Positions 8,340 to 17,340 of a stretch of DNA of 64,000 nt are shown piece after piece. A program made the translations under genes and the position numbers. Position 1 is the first letter of the stretch; every line of letters starts with the position of its first letter. Below the pieces are notes generated by a model. The model did not search any database. It was not told the DNA's origin and saw only the letters and a list, made by a program, of their open reading frames with translations. The DNA comes from an uncultured beta proteobacterium (GTDB taxonomy: Bacteria > Pseudomonadota > Gammaproteobacteria > Burkholderiales > Burkholderiaceae_C): the NCBI GenBank assembly GCA_903832285.1, contig CAILAY010000172.1:36091-100090 (forward strand). The letters are read 5' to 3'.

Positions 8340-9581
8340 ATGCCACGCTCCTTTTATCTTGTGATATGGGTCCAGTTTATTGCCGCGCTAGCGGACAACG
8401 CCTTGCTCATTGTGACGATCGCGCGTCTGGTGGAAATCGATGCAGCGCTGTGGCTCATTCCCTTGCTCAAGCTCGGCTTTACTCTGAGCTACGTGTTTCT
8501 TGCCCCGTTGGTGGGCCCACTTGCAGATTCCTGGCCCAAGGGCCGCATCATGTTTCTGGCCAACAGCCTGAAAGCCTGCGCCGTGATTGCACTGCTGGTG
8601 GGCGCTGATCCCGTCCTGGTGATGGCAATAGCGGGTTTGGGTGCTGCCATTTATGGGCCGGCAAAATATGGCCTCATCACCGAACTGTTGCCCGCGCAAC
8701 TATTGGTGCGTGCCAATGGATTCATCGAAGCAAGTACGGTGTGCGCCGTGATACTGGGTACGGTCGCGGGCGGAGCATTGATCAGCCCAGCCCTGCGACA
8801 TGACGCCTGGCCGCTGAGCGGCTCCGCTCTCACCGGAACGATGACCACGCTGGTGCCTGCCATGCTGGTCTTGCTGGCGCTATACGCGCTGGCGGCCCTG
8901 CTCAATACGGCCATTCCCGATAGCGGCGCGCGCTACCCTCAGCACAGCGCTCGCTTCAAACCCATGGTGCTGCGTTTCTTCGCTGAAAACCGCTTGCTCT
9001 GGCAGGACCCGCTGGGTCGTGTTTCCATGGCCGTGACCACGCTGCTTTGGGGTATGGGTGCGGCGCTGCAGTTGATTGTGCTGCGCTGGGCCCAGCAGTG
9101 CCTGGGGCTGCGCCTGGAACAGGCGGCCTATCTGCAGGGTGTGACGGCGCTCGGCGTGATCGCAGGCGCCGTACTGGCAAGCCGCTACGTCAGCCTTGAC
9201 GCTGCGACGCGGGTGCTCCCGCTGGGCGTGTTCATGGGCCTCCTGGTGCCTTGCATGGTGTGGGTACAGTCGCCACTGTTGGCAGGCTGCCTGTTGATGA
9301 TTTTCGGCGCGATCGCGGGCTTTTTTGTGGTACCCATGAACGCGCTTCTGCAGCATCGCGGACACCAGTTGCTGACCGCCGGGCGATCCATCGCAGTGCA
9401 AGGTTTCAACGAGAACGCCGGCATGTTGCTGATGCTCGCGCTCTACGCGGGCGCCACCGCCATGGACGTTTCGCTGGAGCGGTTGCTGTGGTGTTTCGGC
9501 TTGGCTGTTGCCAGCGCCATGGTCGTCATTCTGTGGCACCAGCGGCAACAAACAAGAGCGGCCGGGCGAAGCCTGGTCTGA
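8340..9581 (+). CDS. lplT: Lysophospholipid transporter LplT (MFS)
   Basis: A 413-residue major-facilitator protein with about 12 membrane segments. The start (FIAALADNALL), the loop GPLADSWPKGR and the stretch GPAKYGLITELLP ... ANGFIEAST closely follow LplT, which flips lysophospholipids across the inner membrane for re-acylation. In enterics it partners Aas; no aas lies here. It follows ugd by 6 bp with AGGAG upstream, so it is probably co-transcribed from the Pho box at 6810. That would make lysolipid salvage part of the phosphate-starvation response. Confidence 0.9.
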   Translation: MPRSFYLVIWVQFIAALADNALLIVTIARLVEIDAALWLIPLLKLGFTLSYVFLAPLVGPLADSWPKGRIMFLANSLKACAVIALLVGADPVLVMAIAGLGAAIYGPAKYGLITELLPAQLLVRANGFIEASTVCAVILGTVAGGALISPALRHDAWPLSGSALTGTMTTLVPAMLVLLALYALAALLNTAIPDSGARYPQHSARFKPMVLRFFAENRLLWQDPLGRVSMAVTTLLWGMGAALQLIVLRWAQQCLGLRLEQAAYLQGVTALGVIAGAVLASRYVSLDAATRVLPLGVFMGLLVPCMVWVQSPLLAGCLLMIFGAIAGFFVVPMNALLQHRGHQLLTAGRSIAVQGFNENAGMLLMLALYAGATAMDVSLERLLWCFGLAVASAMVVILWHQRQQTRAAGRSLV

Positions 9582-9590
9582 TACCAAAGA

Positions 9591-9619
9591 CTGTCGCACA
9601 ACTGTCACCGAACCATCAT
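9591..9619 (+). promoter_or_regulatory. Pho box upstream of the first glycosyltransferase
   Basis: CTGTCGC-ACAA-CTGTCAC (9591-9608), with a third related 7-mer CCATCAT at 9613-9619 in the same 11-bp phase. The two full 7-mers are identical to those at ugd. TATTTT at 9628-9633 is a possible -10. Confidence 0.68.
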
Positions 9620-9674
9620 CATTTTGCTATTTTCCGTGGCTATTCTCAGCGCTGTGAAAAACACTCAGGACATC

Positions 9675-10904
9675 ATGGTCGAATCGTTTTCAACCCCGGC
9701 ACAAAGTCTGCGCGTGGCACTGGTCACTGAAACCTTTGCCCCCGAAGTCAACGGCGTCGCCATGACGTTGGGCCGCGTCGTGAGCGGCCTGTTGCAGCGT
9801 GGTCACGAGGTCCAGGTGGTACGACCCAAGCAGGCACGAGAGGGCAGCAGCGCACCGCGCGAAGGCCTGGATGAAGTTCTGTCCAAGGGCGTCCCGATTC
9901 CAAATTACCCTGATCTCCATTTCGGACTTCCCTTTGGCAACCGTCTGCTCAAACTGTGGCAGCAAAGGCGGCCCGACATCGTGCATGTCGCCACCGAAGG
10001 GCCGCTGGGTTGGTCCGCCGTGACGGCGGCGCGCAAGCTGCGCCTGCCGGTGACCAGTTCCTTTCACACCAACTTCGATAACTACGCACAGCACTATGGC
10101 ATCGGGCTTATCAGGGCGCCGATCGAAGCTTATCTGCGTAAATTGCACAACCGCACTCTCGCGACCATGGTTCCAACCCAGACGCTGATGCAGCAACTGC
10201 AGGCCCGCGGTTACCGCAACCTCACACTGATGTCACGGGGCGTAGCGATCGAACAATTCCGACCGCTTGCACGCTCCGACGCGCTGCGCGAACGATGGGG
10301 CGCGGCACCTGACGACTTGGTGTTGCTGTATGTGGGCCGCTTGGCCAAGGAAAAGAATCTTGGCACGGTGCTGACCGCGTGCGCTGCCGTGCAGGCGCGG
10401 CTGCCGCGCGCAAGAATGGTCTTCGTGGGCGACGGACCTTTGCGAAAAGCGTTGCAGGAGGCCTGCCCACAAGCCGTCTTTTGTGGGGTGCAGGGAGGCG
10501 AAGAACTGGCAGCCCACTACGCATCGGGCGATCTGTTCCTGTTCCCCAGCGTCACTGAGACCTACGGCAACGTCGTTCCCGAGGCCCTGGCCAGCGGACT
10601 GGCTGTTCTCTCCTATGCGCACGCGGCAGCGGCCAACCTGATTCGGGACGGACACAACGGGGCGCTGGTGACGTTTGGGGACGAGCCGGGTTTTGTCAAC
10701 GCCGCGGTCGCACTGGCCAGCGACCCGCAGAAAATACAGGCGCTGCGAAGCCAGGCCGCGGCCAGCGTCTCTCACTTGGGTTGGGCTACGGTTTTCGACC
10801 ATTTTGTTCTCACACTGCGCACCGCGATCGCGGGTCACAACGCCGATCTGGCCGGGACGGAAGGTGTCGTGCAATCCGCGGTCGTCATCCCACCCAGCGC
10901 ATGA
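9675..10904 (+). CDS. GT4-family glycosyltransferase, probable glycolipid synthase
   Basis: A 409-residue GT-B glycosyltransferase. The N-terminal domain opens with VALVTETFAPEVNGV, has HVATEGPLGW near residue 100, and the C-terminal donor domain has VGRLAKEKN and the acidic motif near FPSVTETYGNVVPEAL. This is the layout of diacylglycerol or mannosyl glycosyltransferases such as MgtA and of the Agt-like gene at 30521. Start ATG 9675 is chosen over 9624 because AGGA lies a few bases before it. A Pho box precedes it and ugd lies upstream, so UDP-glucuronate or UDP-glucose transfer to a lipid is a reasonable inference. The 3' end overlaps psd by 20 bp, convergently. Confidence 0.85.
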   Translation: MVESFSTPAQSLRVALVTETFAPEVNGVAMTLGRVVSGLLQRGHEVQVVRPKQAREGSSAPREGLDEVLSKGVPIPNYPDLHFGLPFGNRLLKLWQQRRPDIVHVATEGPLGWSAVTAARKLRLPVTSSFHTNFDNYAQHYGIGLIRAPIEAYLRKLHNRTLATMVPTQTLMQQLQARGYRNLTLMSRGVAIEQFRPLARSDALRERWGAAPDDLVLLYVGRLAKEKNLGTVLTACAAVQARLPRARMVFVGDGPLRKALQEACPQAVFCGVQGGEELAAHYASGDLFLFPSVTETYGNVVPEALASGLAVLSYAHAAAANLIRDGHNGALVTFGDEPGFVNAAVALASDPQKIQALRSQAAASVSHLGWATVFDHFVLTLRTAIAGHNADLAGTEGVVQSAVVIPPSA

Positions 10905-11766
10905 GGGGTCGTCCCATGCGTATTCCCGCGCCCTCGCTCACCTGCGCGCACAGCTCGAAGCCCTTGGGTGCCAGTACGATGATGGTCGAACCGTGTTGAA
11001 ACCATCCCATCTCCTGACCCTTGACGAAGGGCGTGTCGCAGGCGACGACCTTGGGACCGCGGTATTTCAGATGCAGCAGCACGTCCAGAAAGTGCAGCCG
11101 GATGCTGGCCACCAAAATGGCGGCCACCGGTACGAGGGCGATGCGTTGTCCGCTACATCGACCCAGTCCGCTCAGGCGCAGCTTGAGGAAGACCCTCTCG
11201 TTTTTACAAAACAGTTTTTCAACCCGGCGCAGGGCGATCGGATTCACGTTCCAGGTGTCGCCCGAAAAATACCTCATCTGCTCAACGGTGCCATCCTGCG
11301 GCGCATGAAAGTGGTGGTACATGGCCGCGGTCAATCGCAGCGTCACGAATTGGCCGTCGCACCAGTTCTGCAGGTCGGCCTCGTCGCCCAGCAAATCTGC
11401 CAGCGTGTAGGGAAAGCCCTTGGCCTGAAATACCCGCGTGCCCTCGATCCGACCGCAGGCGCCGACGATGGCGTCGCAGGGACTGGCCAGCACCTCGGGG
11501 TCCAGGTCCAACGGGCGCATACCCTCCTTCAATTCACGCGTGAAGCAATCGTGCATGCTGGTGAAGTGGTCCTTGCGCGCTTCGCTCAGATCCAGGTCCG
11601 AAAAGAATTTCCAGATGGCGATCGACGCCCTGCTCACCAAAGGCTGCTCGATCTTGCTGAACCAGGCCATGAACTGGGTCAGCCAACGACGTGGCAATCG
11701 ATTGGTCAACAGAAAGTTCAAGTCTTCCTGGCGCAACAACTTGTGCAGGGTATCGCGAATGCTCAT
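10885..11766 (-). CDS. psd: Phosphatidylserine decarboxylase
   Basis: A 293-residue pyruvoyl enzyme that makes phosphatidylethanolamine. The self-cleavage motif appears as HGST near residue 256, a variant of the usual LGST, and the cleavage between Gly and Ser would generate the pyruvoyl group. The Asp of SPCDAIVG (about 97) and His of YHHFHAP (about 151) complete the Asp-His-Ser triad of the maturation step. Length fits the bacterial type I enzyme. It lies divergent from the aminotransferase gene and convergent with the glycosyltransferase. No Pho box was found in the 44 bp upstream. Confidence 0.93.
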   Translation of the reverse strand: MSIRDTLHKLLRQEDLNFLLTNRLPRRWLTQFMAWFSKIEQPLVSRASIAIWKFFSDLDLSEARKDHFTSMHDCFTRELKEGMRPLDLDPEVLASPCDAIVGACGRIEGTRVFQAKGFPYTLADLLGDEADLQNWCDGQFVTLRLTAAMYHHFHAPQDGTVEQMRYFSGDTWNVNPIALRRVEKLFCKNERVFLKLRLSGLGRCSGQRIALVPVAAILVASIRLHFLDVLLHLKYRGPKVVACDTPFVKGQEMGWFQHGSTIIVLAPKGFELCAQVSEGAGIRMGRPLMRWVG

Positions 11767-11810
11767 GGAGTTCGATCAGGTCTCAGATTTCAATTGAAAG
11801 GAATGCGCTT

Positions 11811-13469
11811 GTGAATCAACCGCTCAATACTTTGGCGCTTTACGGTGCGGCCAGCGTCGCAGCCCTCTACGCCGCGGCGCGCCTCAAGTCCAGGCTGCAG
11901 CTTTCTCTGGCCAAACATCGCTCGCTCGCCGGGCATCCGCGCATGGCGCGACGCATCGCTGCGCTGCTTCCCGGCTACAGCTACAGCGAACAGGACGCCT
12001 TTGGGATCGACGGCGCGCCGCTTGCGGTGGCGGCACAGCGCCGGATGGCATTCGCCCAACTGAGCGCGCGGTACCGTGAGCGCTTTGCGAAAAGTCTGCA
12101 GCAGACGCGCGATGTCGAGGAGGGTCTTTCCGACCTGCAATTCACCAGCGCCTATCGGGTTCCGTTTCAGTTCCGTGAACTCGCCAGCGCCGCTCTGAAA
12201 ACCGGAACTTTCATGAGCGCCAGCGCGGGCGTGACGCTGACCGATCTTGATGGAAACGTCTTCTACGACCTCACCGGCTCTTACGGCGTGAACCTGCTGG
12301 GCAACGATTTCTACAAGGACTGTATTGCCCGCGGCAGCGCCTTGGTGAGCGATCTGGGCCCGGTGCTGGGCTCCTATCACCCGGTCGTTGCCGACAATGT
12401 GGCGCGCCTCAGGCAGGTATCTGGCATGGACGAAATCTCGTTTCACATGTCCGGCACCGAAGCCGTGATGCAGGCCGTGCGGCTGGCGCGCTATCACAGC
12501 AAGAAATCCCATCTGCTGCGGTTTTGTGGTGCGTACCACGGGTGGTGGGGCGACGTTCAGCCGGGAATCGGCAACCCACAGACGGCGCGCGACACTTACA
12601 CGCTCAAGGACATGGACACCAACACCTTGCGCGTGCTGCGCCAACGCAACGACATCGCCTGCGTGCTGGTGAATCCGCTGCAGGCCTTGCACCCCAACGT
12701 CGGCGCGCCGGGCGATGCTTCGCTGCTGGACAGTTCGCGCAAGGCGCACTTCGACCGCGCGGCCTACACGCTGTGGTTGCAGGAGTTGAGAACGATCTGC
12801 ACCGAAAAAAACATCGCACTGATTTTTGATGAGGTCTTCGTGGGTTTTCGTCTGGCGAGCGGCGGAGCGCAGGCCTATTTCGGCGTTCAGGCCGACCTGG
12901 TCACCTATGGAAAGACGCTGGGCGGCGGACTGCCCGTGGGTGTGGTCTGCGGCAAGCGACAGTGGATGAAACGCTTTCGCGAAAATGCGCCGGCCGACAT
13001 CTGCTTTGCACGCGGAACTTTTAACGCCCATCCCTACGTCATGGGATGCATGAACGTGTTTCTGCAGAGTTTGCAGACCGCTCCCATCCAGGCGCTGTAT
13101 CAGGATCTGGACGAGACCTGGAACCGGCGCGCGAACGCACTCAACCTGCGCCTGCAAGAGGCCGGCCTGCCGGTACAGGTGGCCAACCTGTCGTCGATCT
13201 GGACCGTGCTCTACACCCAGCCCGGTTGCTTCAACTGGCTGTTTCAGCATTACCTGCGACTCGAGGGCGTGGCGTTGAGTTGGGTCGGCACCGGGCGTCT
13301 GGTATTCAGTCTGAACTATTCGGAACAGGACTTTGAAGCGGTCTCCGATGGCTTCGTGCGCGCTGGCGTCGCCATGAAGGCCGACGGCTGGTGGTGGAGT
13401 GCACCGGCACTGACCAACAAGGCGATCAAACGCAGGCTGCTGCGCGAGATGCTGGCTCAGCTGTTCTGA
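11811..13469 (+). CDS. Class-III PLP aminotransferase with N-terminal extension
   Basis: A 552-residue protein. Residues from about 120 on match class-III aminotransferases of the glutamate-1-semialdehyde aminomutase type: SGTEAVMQAVRLAR, the YHGWWG region, DEVFVGFR, and the PLP lysine in TYGKTLGGGLPVG. The first ~115 residues, starting with a possible membrane-associated helix, are not part of that fold. The start is GTG at 11811 with AAAGGA 8 bases upstream; an ATG at 11803 is out of frame and stops at once. It sits between psd and the second Mpo1-like gene. A true hemL is expected elsewhere, so a modification or lipid-amine role is possible but unproven. Confidence 0.8.
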   Translation: MNQPLNTLALYGAASVAALYAAARLKSRLQLSLAKHRSLAGHPRMARRIAALLPGYSYSEQDAFGIDGAPLAVAAQRRMAFAQLSARYRERFAKSLQQTRDVEEGLSDLQFTSAYRVPFQFRELASAALKTGTFMSASAGVTLTDLDGNVFYDLTGSYGVNLLGNDFYKDCIARGSALVSDLGPVLGSYHPVVADNVARLRQVSGMDEISFHMSGTEAVMQAVRLARYHSKKSHLLRFCGAYHGWWGDVQPGIGNPQTARDTYTLKDMDTNTLRVLRQRNDIACVLVNPLQALHPNVGAPGDASLLDSSRKAHFDRAAYTLWLQELRTICTEKNIALIFDEVFVGFRLASGGAQAYFGVQADLVTYGKTLGGGLPVGVVCGKRQWMKRFRENAPADICFARGTFNAHPYVMGCMNVFLQSLQTAPIQALYQDLDETWNRRANALNLRLQEAGLPVQVANLSSIWTVLYTQPGCFNWLFQHYLRLEGVALSWVGTGRLVFSLNYSEQDFEAVSDGFVRAGVAMKADGWWWSAPALTNKAIKRRLLREMLAQLF

Positions 13470-13492
13470 CCGCGCCAGCAGTTCTGCAGCCC

Positions 13493-14101
13493 TCACGCAG
13501 GGCTTTTGCCAGGCGCAGGTTCAATCCACTCGCCACGCGCGAGGGCGAAGGGCGCCTTGTAGTAAAGCGAGATGTCATGAAAGGGATCGGTCAGGATCTT
13601 GGTCATCCATACCAGACCGGACTGCACATCACGCAGGAAGAAGAGATGCACCGTGCGAAACAGCAGGCCACCCACGCCCACGGCCAGCCACAGCATTCCT
13701 GTGTGGTGCCAGTAGCCCGCAAAATCGTGCGCCGGTTCAAACAACCCCAGCAAGGTCGGGTCGAGTAACAGCCACAGGGGCGAGGCAACCCAGATCGCCA
13801 TCAGCACGATCTTGCGGCGCAGGTTGTAGCCCACCTTGACATCTTCCTTGTACTCATGCGTCGCCTGGTTGGCCACGTCGTAACCCCTGGGCTCGAAAAA
13901 GAAATGTCCGGCCTGACGCGTCGACATGGAAACCAGCCAGGCGATCAGCGCGGCGCTGGCGGGATCCCTGAATACCAGCACATAGGCGCAAAGAAAACTG
14001 ACGGCGCTGATCAGGTGCAGCGACTGATTGATGCGGCTATGGTGGTAGTAGCGGTGGTCGTCCCACCTTTGGACTTTGAGTTGCTCGAAAAATTCAGACA
14101 T
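13493..14101 (-). CDS. Mpo1-like (DUF962-type) membrane protein, copy 2
   Basis: A 202-residue membrane protein closely related to the one at 1763-2398. It shares the N-terminal RWDDHRYYH ... RINQSLHL motif, the GHFFFEP motif, a KVGYNxRRK segment and a C-terminal TDPFH box. The two probably act on a similar membrane lipid. If they follow Mpo1, the substrate would be a 2-hydroxy fatty acyl chain, but this is inference. GGAAA precedes the start, and a Pho box with TACATT -10 lies upstream. It is convergent with the aminotransferase, 23 bp apart. Confidence 0.7.
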   Translation of the reverse strand: MSEFFEQLKVQRWDDHRYYHHSRINQSLHLISAVSFLCAYVLVFRDPASAALIAWLVSMSTRQAGHFFFEPRGYDVANQATHEYKEDVKVGYNLRRKIVLMAIWVASPLWLLLDPTLLGLFEPAHDFAGYWHHTGMLWLAVGVGGLLFRTVHLFFLRDVQSGLVWMTKILTDPFHDISLYYKAPFALARGEWIEPAPGKSPA

Positions 14102-14122
14102 TTGTGTTTCCTTTTGCCGGGG

Positions 14123-14156
14123 AATGTAGCGAGCCGCCGTGACGAAATGGTGACAG
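14123..14156 (-). promoter_or_regulatory. Pho box and -10 for Mpo1-like copy 2
   Basis: Minus strand: CTGTCAC-CATT-TCGTCAC (14156-14139), 10 bp, then TACATT (14128-14123). The spacing and -10 are identical to those at the first copy although the flanking sequence differs, which argues for selection. Confidence 0.78.
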
Positions 14157-14253
14157 CCGCAATGACTTTAAGGTGAAAAATTGCGCGGCAGCGTCACGAA
14201 AGTGAAATCCTCATCCTTGAGAATTTCGACCATTCCATCGACCCGGATTTTGA

Positions 14254-14487
14254 ATGTACAAATACGAAAATAGCGTTGTCTCGGAAACCGGATTGCGCTA
14301 CACATCAAAGGAACGCGGCTCCCCTTTTCAGGGCATGGGAGGAGGAGGTGAGACCCTGAGCTGTGTCAAATGTGGACGTCACCGGCCACGACGCAGCGGT
14401 GTTTTCAAGCGGTATTTGACAGCCTTGATGTTTTTCTGCCTTGACTGCAAACCGGTCGTGGCAAAGCAGCACTCCGTCGACCTGTAG
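14254..14487 (+). CDS. Small zinc-ribbon-like protein
   Basis: A 77-residue protein with two CxxC pairs: CVKC near residues 37-40 and CLDC near 62-65, separated by a basic HRPRR segment and a hydrophobic FKRYLTALMFF stretch. This is a zinc-ribbon pattern; the function is unknown. The N terminus is preceded by no clear Shine-Dalgarno sequence, so the start is uncertain. It lies between the Mpo1-like copy 2 promoter and the phnC promoter. Confidence 0.5.
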   Translation: MYKYENSVVSETGLRYTSKERGSPFQGMGGGGETLSCVKCGRHRPRRSGVFKRYLTALMFFCLDCKPVVAKQHSVDL

Positions 14488-14502
14488 CGACTTGAACGCC
14501 AA

Positions 14503-14536
14503 CCGACATCGATTCGTCACATTGCGCGTCTAAAGT
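14503..14536 (+). promoter_or_regulatory. Pho box and -10 for phnCDE
   Basis: CCGACAT-CGAT-TCGTCAC (14503-14520), 10 bp, then TAAAGT (14531-14536). phn operons are classic PhoB targets, so this site helps validate the spacing rule used for the other boxes. Confidence 0.72.
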
Positions 14537-14559
14537 CCGCGCAAACATCAGGAATCGCC

Positions 14560-15423
14560 ATGATCCCAGCCATTCGCATCCACGCGCTTGACAAGACATT
14601 CCCCGGGGGCCGCCATGCCCTGAAAGACGTTCATCTGGACATTCGCATTGGCGAGATGGTGGCGCTGATTGGCGCCTCCGGCTCCGGAAAATCGACATTG
14701 CTGCGCCACATCGCGGGCCTCGTGGCCGCAGACCGGACGTCCCAGGGACTGGTGCAAATCCATGGCAAAAACATTCAGCACGGCGGCAGGATTGCCGCCG
14801 ACATCCGAAAGTCGCGCTCTGGCGTGGGCTTTGTGTTCCAGCAATTCAACCTGGTGGAGCGCTTGCCCGTAATCGTCAATGTGCTCGCAGGTACGCTGCA
14901 CCGCGTGCCACTTTGGCGTAGCCTGCTGCGCTGGTTCACGCGCGCTGAAATTGCCGGTGGCGTGGAGGCGTTGCGCCGCGTGGGTATCGCAGACTGCTGG
15001 GCCCAGCGGGCCGGCACCTTGTCAGGCGGTCAACAGCAGCGCGCCGCCATTGCACGCGCTCTGGTCCAAGGTGCCAAGGTCATCCTGGCGGATGAACCGA
15101 TTGCCTCGCTCGACCCCGAGTCCTCGCGTAATGTCATGGACATTCTGGCGCGCGTGAACCGCGAAGACGCGTGCACCGTGGTGGTCTCACTGCACCAGGT
15201 GAATGTCGCAATCAAGTACTGTCCCCGCACCATCGCGCTGCATCAGGGACGGGTGGTCTATGACGGCGCCTCTGCGGCGCTCACGCCGGCGTTACTGCGT
15301 GAACTCTATGGCGCCGAGGCCGACGACATCTTGTCGCTGGGCGATCACATCACCTCGTTGCAGGATGCGCCACGCCCCGCACGTGTGGCCCCCTGGCGTG
15401 CCCCGTTGGCGCAAGCGGCGTGA
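14560..15423 (+). CDS. phnC: Phosphonate ABC transporter ATPase PhnC
   Basis: A 287-residue ABC ATPase that powers phosphonate import. It has Walker [10 protein letters not shown] near 38-46, the signature LSGGQQQR near 157-164 and Walker B VILADEP, followed by SLDPES. The gene order phnC-phnD-phnE is the standard importer. AGGAAT lies before the start. The C-terminal ~40 residues beyond the ATPase core are slightly longer than usual. Confidence 0.95.
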   Translation: MIPAIRIHALDKTFPGGRHALKDVHLDIRIGEMVALIGASGSGKSTLLRHIAGLVAADRTSQGLVQIHGKNIQHGGRIAADIRKSRSGVGFVFQQFNLVERLPVIVNVLAGTLHRVPLWRSLLRWFTRAEIAGGVEALRRVGIADCWAQRAGTLSGGQQQRAAIARALVQGAKVILADEPIASLDPESSRNVMDILARVNREDACTVVVSLHQVNVAIKYCPRTIALHQGRVVYDGASAALTPALLRELYGAEADDILSLGDHITSLQDAPRPARVAPWRAPLAQAA

Positions 15424-15483
15424 GCATTTTCGCGCCAGTTCGCCCACCGATCTCCCCAACCTCAAACCCAAGGAAATAGCAGC

Positions 15484-16464
15484 ATGAGAAAGATACTTTT
15501 TGGCCTTATCGCCAGCCTGGCTTTCAACCTCGCACCGGCCAGTGCAGAAGAACTCAAGGAAATCAACTTCGGCATCATTTCCACCGACTCGTCGAGTTCA
15601 CTCAAGAAAAACTGGGAAGCGTTTCTGGGCGACATGGAGAAATCCGTGGGCGTCAAGATCAAACCCTTCTTCGCAACCGACTATGCCGGCATCATTGAAG
15701 GCATGCGCTTCAACAAGGTTCAGGTCGCCTACTACGGCAACAAGTCGGCGATGGAAGCGGTGGATCGCGCAGAAGGCGAGATCTTTGCCAAGGTTATTGG
15801 CGTAGACGGCTCCGAAGGCTACAACTCGCTGCTGATCACACACAAGGACTCACCCTACAAGACCTTGGCCGATGTTATCAAGCACAGCAAGGAGATCAAC
15901 TTCGGCATTGGCGACCCCAACTCCACCTCCGGCTTCCTAGTGCCTAGCTACTACGTATTTGCCAAGAACAACGTCAACCCAAAGACCGATTTCAAGACCA
16001 TTCGCGGTGCCAACCACGGCGCCAACTTCATGGCAGCGGCCATGAAGCAGGTCGACGTTGCCACCTTCAATACGGCAGACTATGAAAAGATGGAGCAGAC
16101 CCAGCCCGCGCTGGTGAAAGAGATCCGCATTATCTGGAAGTCGCCGCTGATTCCAGCCGATCCCTTTGTTTGGCGCAAGGATTTGTCGGCAGACTTGAAA
16201 GTCAAGGTCAAGAACTTCTTGATTGGCTACGGTAAGGGTGTGAACGGGGCCGAACAAAAGGAAAAAATCCGCCTGCTACCCGCGGGCGGATTTGCTGCAT
16301 CGAACGACGACCAATTGGTTCCGGTGCGTCAGTTGGCTTTGTTTTCTACGCGCATCAAACTGGAAGGCGATGAGCATCTCGATGCGGGTGAAAAGAAGGC
16401 GAAGATTGCCGACATCGACCACAAACTTGACGCCCTGAATCAAAAGCTCGCGCTGCTCAAGTAA
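15484..16464 (+). CDS. phnD: Phosphonate-binding protein PhnD
   Basis: A 326-residue periplasmic binding protein with a signal peptide (cleavage near ASA-EEL). The mature part begins [19 protein letters not shown], typical of PhnD/PhoD-type phosphonate receptors, and continues with [13 protein letters not shown]. It binds phosphonates such as 2-aminoethylphosphonate and passes them to PhnE. AAGGAA precedes the start and the gene is 60 bp after phnC. Confidence 0.95.
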   Translation: MRKILFGLIASLAFNLAPASAEELKEINFGIISTDSSSSLKKNWEAFLGDMEKSVGVKIKPFFATDYAGIIEGMRFNKVQVAYYGNKSAMEAVDRAEGEIFAKVIGVDGSEGYNSLLITHKDSPYKTLADVIKHSKEINFGIGDPNSTSGFLVPSYYVFAKNNVNPKTDFKTIRGANHGANFMAAAMKQVDVATFNTADYEKMEQTQPALVKEIRIIWKSPLIPADPFVWRKDLSADLKVKVKNFLIGYGKGVNGAEQKEKIRLLPAGGFAASNDDQLVPVRQLALFSTRIKLEGDEHLDAGEKKAKIADIDHKLDALNQKLALLK

Positions 16465-16489
16465 TTCGTTCGGCCCGGGCGCTACCAGA

Positions 16490-17329
16490 GTGAATCAAAC
16501 GACGACGCCAACCCCGCTCCACCCCGACGTGGCGACGCCTGCAAACGAGGCGGCGTTGCAGCACCCGCTGTTGCAACGCACATCGCCCGCCGCGCTCGCG
16601 CTATGGGGTCTGATGCTGGCCGCCCTGGTCGGCTCCTGGAAGGGAGCCGACATTCGGCCCGGCGCCTTGATCTCGGACGCCGGCAACATGGCCTCGTACG
16701 CCAGCAGTTTCTTTCCGCCCAACTTTGCTGACTGGCGGGTCTATCTGCAGGAAATGCTGGTCACTCTGGAGATTGCGCTATGGGGCACCGTGTTGGCCGT
16801 CATCTGTGCTGTGCCGCTGGGCCTGCTTTCGTCGGCGAATATCGCGCCCGCCTGGATCTATCAGCCGGTGCGCCGGGTGATGGACGCAGCGCGCGCCATC
16901 AACGAGATGGTGTTTGCCATGCTTTTTATCGTGGCCGTTGGTCTGGGACCTTTCGCCGGGGTGTTGGCATTGTGGGTCCACACCACAGGCGTGCTGGCCA
17001 AGCTCTTTTCGGAAGCGGTGGAATCGATTGACCCGCAGCCGGTCGAAGGTATACGCGCCACCGGTGCGCACGCCCTGGAAGAGATTGTCTACGGCATCAT
17101 TCCCCAGGTGCTGCCGCTGTGGATTTCCTACTCGTTGTACCGTTTTGAATCCAACGTGCGTTCAGCCTCGGTGGTAGGGATGGTCGGTGCAGGCGGCATT
17201 GGCGTGGTGCTGTGGGAAATCATCCGTGGCTTTCAATACGCTGAAACTTGCGCCGTGATGATCGTCATTGTCCTGACTGTGACCGTGATCGATGTCATTT
17301 CAGCGCGCGTGCGCAAGTCGGTGATCTAG
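16490..17329 (+). CDS. phnE: Phosphonate ABC transporter permease PhnE
   Basis: A 279-residue inner-membrane permease with about six segments, a typical EAA-like loop ([19 protein letters not shown]) and the end [16 protein letters not shown] found in PhnE. The start is GTG at 16490; no ATG fits the frame. It completes the importer and ends 11 bp from the convergent phnN. Confidence 0.93.
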   Translation: MNQTTTPTPLHPDVATPANEAALQHPLLQRTSPAALALWGLMLAALVGSWKGADIRPGALISDAGNMASYASSFFPPNFADWRVYLQEMLVTLEIALWGTVLAVICAVPLGLLSSANIAPAWIYQPVRRVMDAARAINEMVFAMLFIVAVGLGPFAGVLALWVHTTGVLAKLFSEAVESIDPQPVEGIRATGAHALEEIVYGIIPQVLPLWISYSLYRFESNVRSASVVGMVGAGGIGVVLWEIIRGFQYAETCAVMIVIVLTVTVIDVISARVRKSVI

Positions 17330-17340
17330 CAGCGCCTTCT

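Noticed and set aside
11767..11810. Possible Pho box between psd and the aminotransferase
   Set aside because: No 7-4-7 repeat in either direction.
10675..11814. 379-residue plus-strand frame across the glycosyltransferase end and psd
   Set aside because: Overlaps two well-supported genes, no motif.
11790..13496. 568-residue minus-strand frame opposite the aminotransferase
   Set aside because: Long only because of high G+C; the plus strand has all PLP-enzyme motifs.
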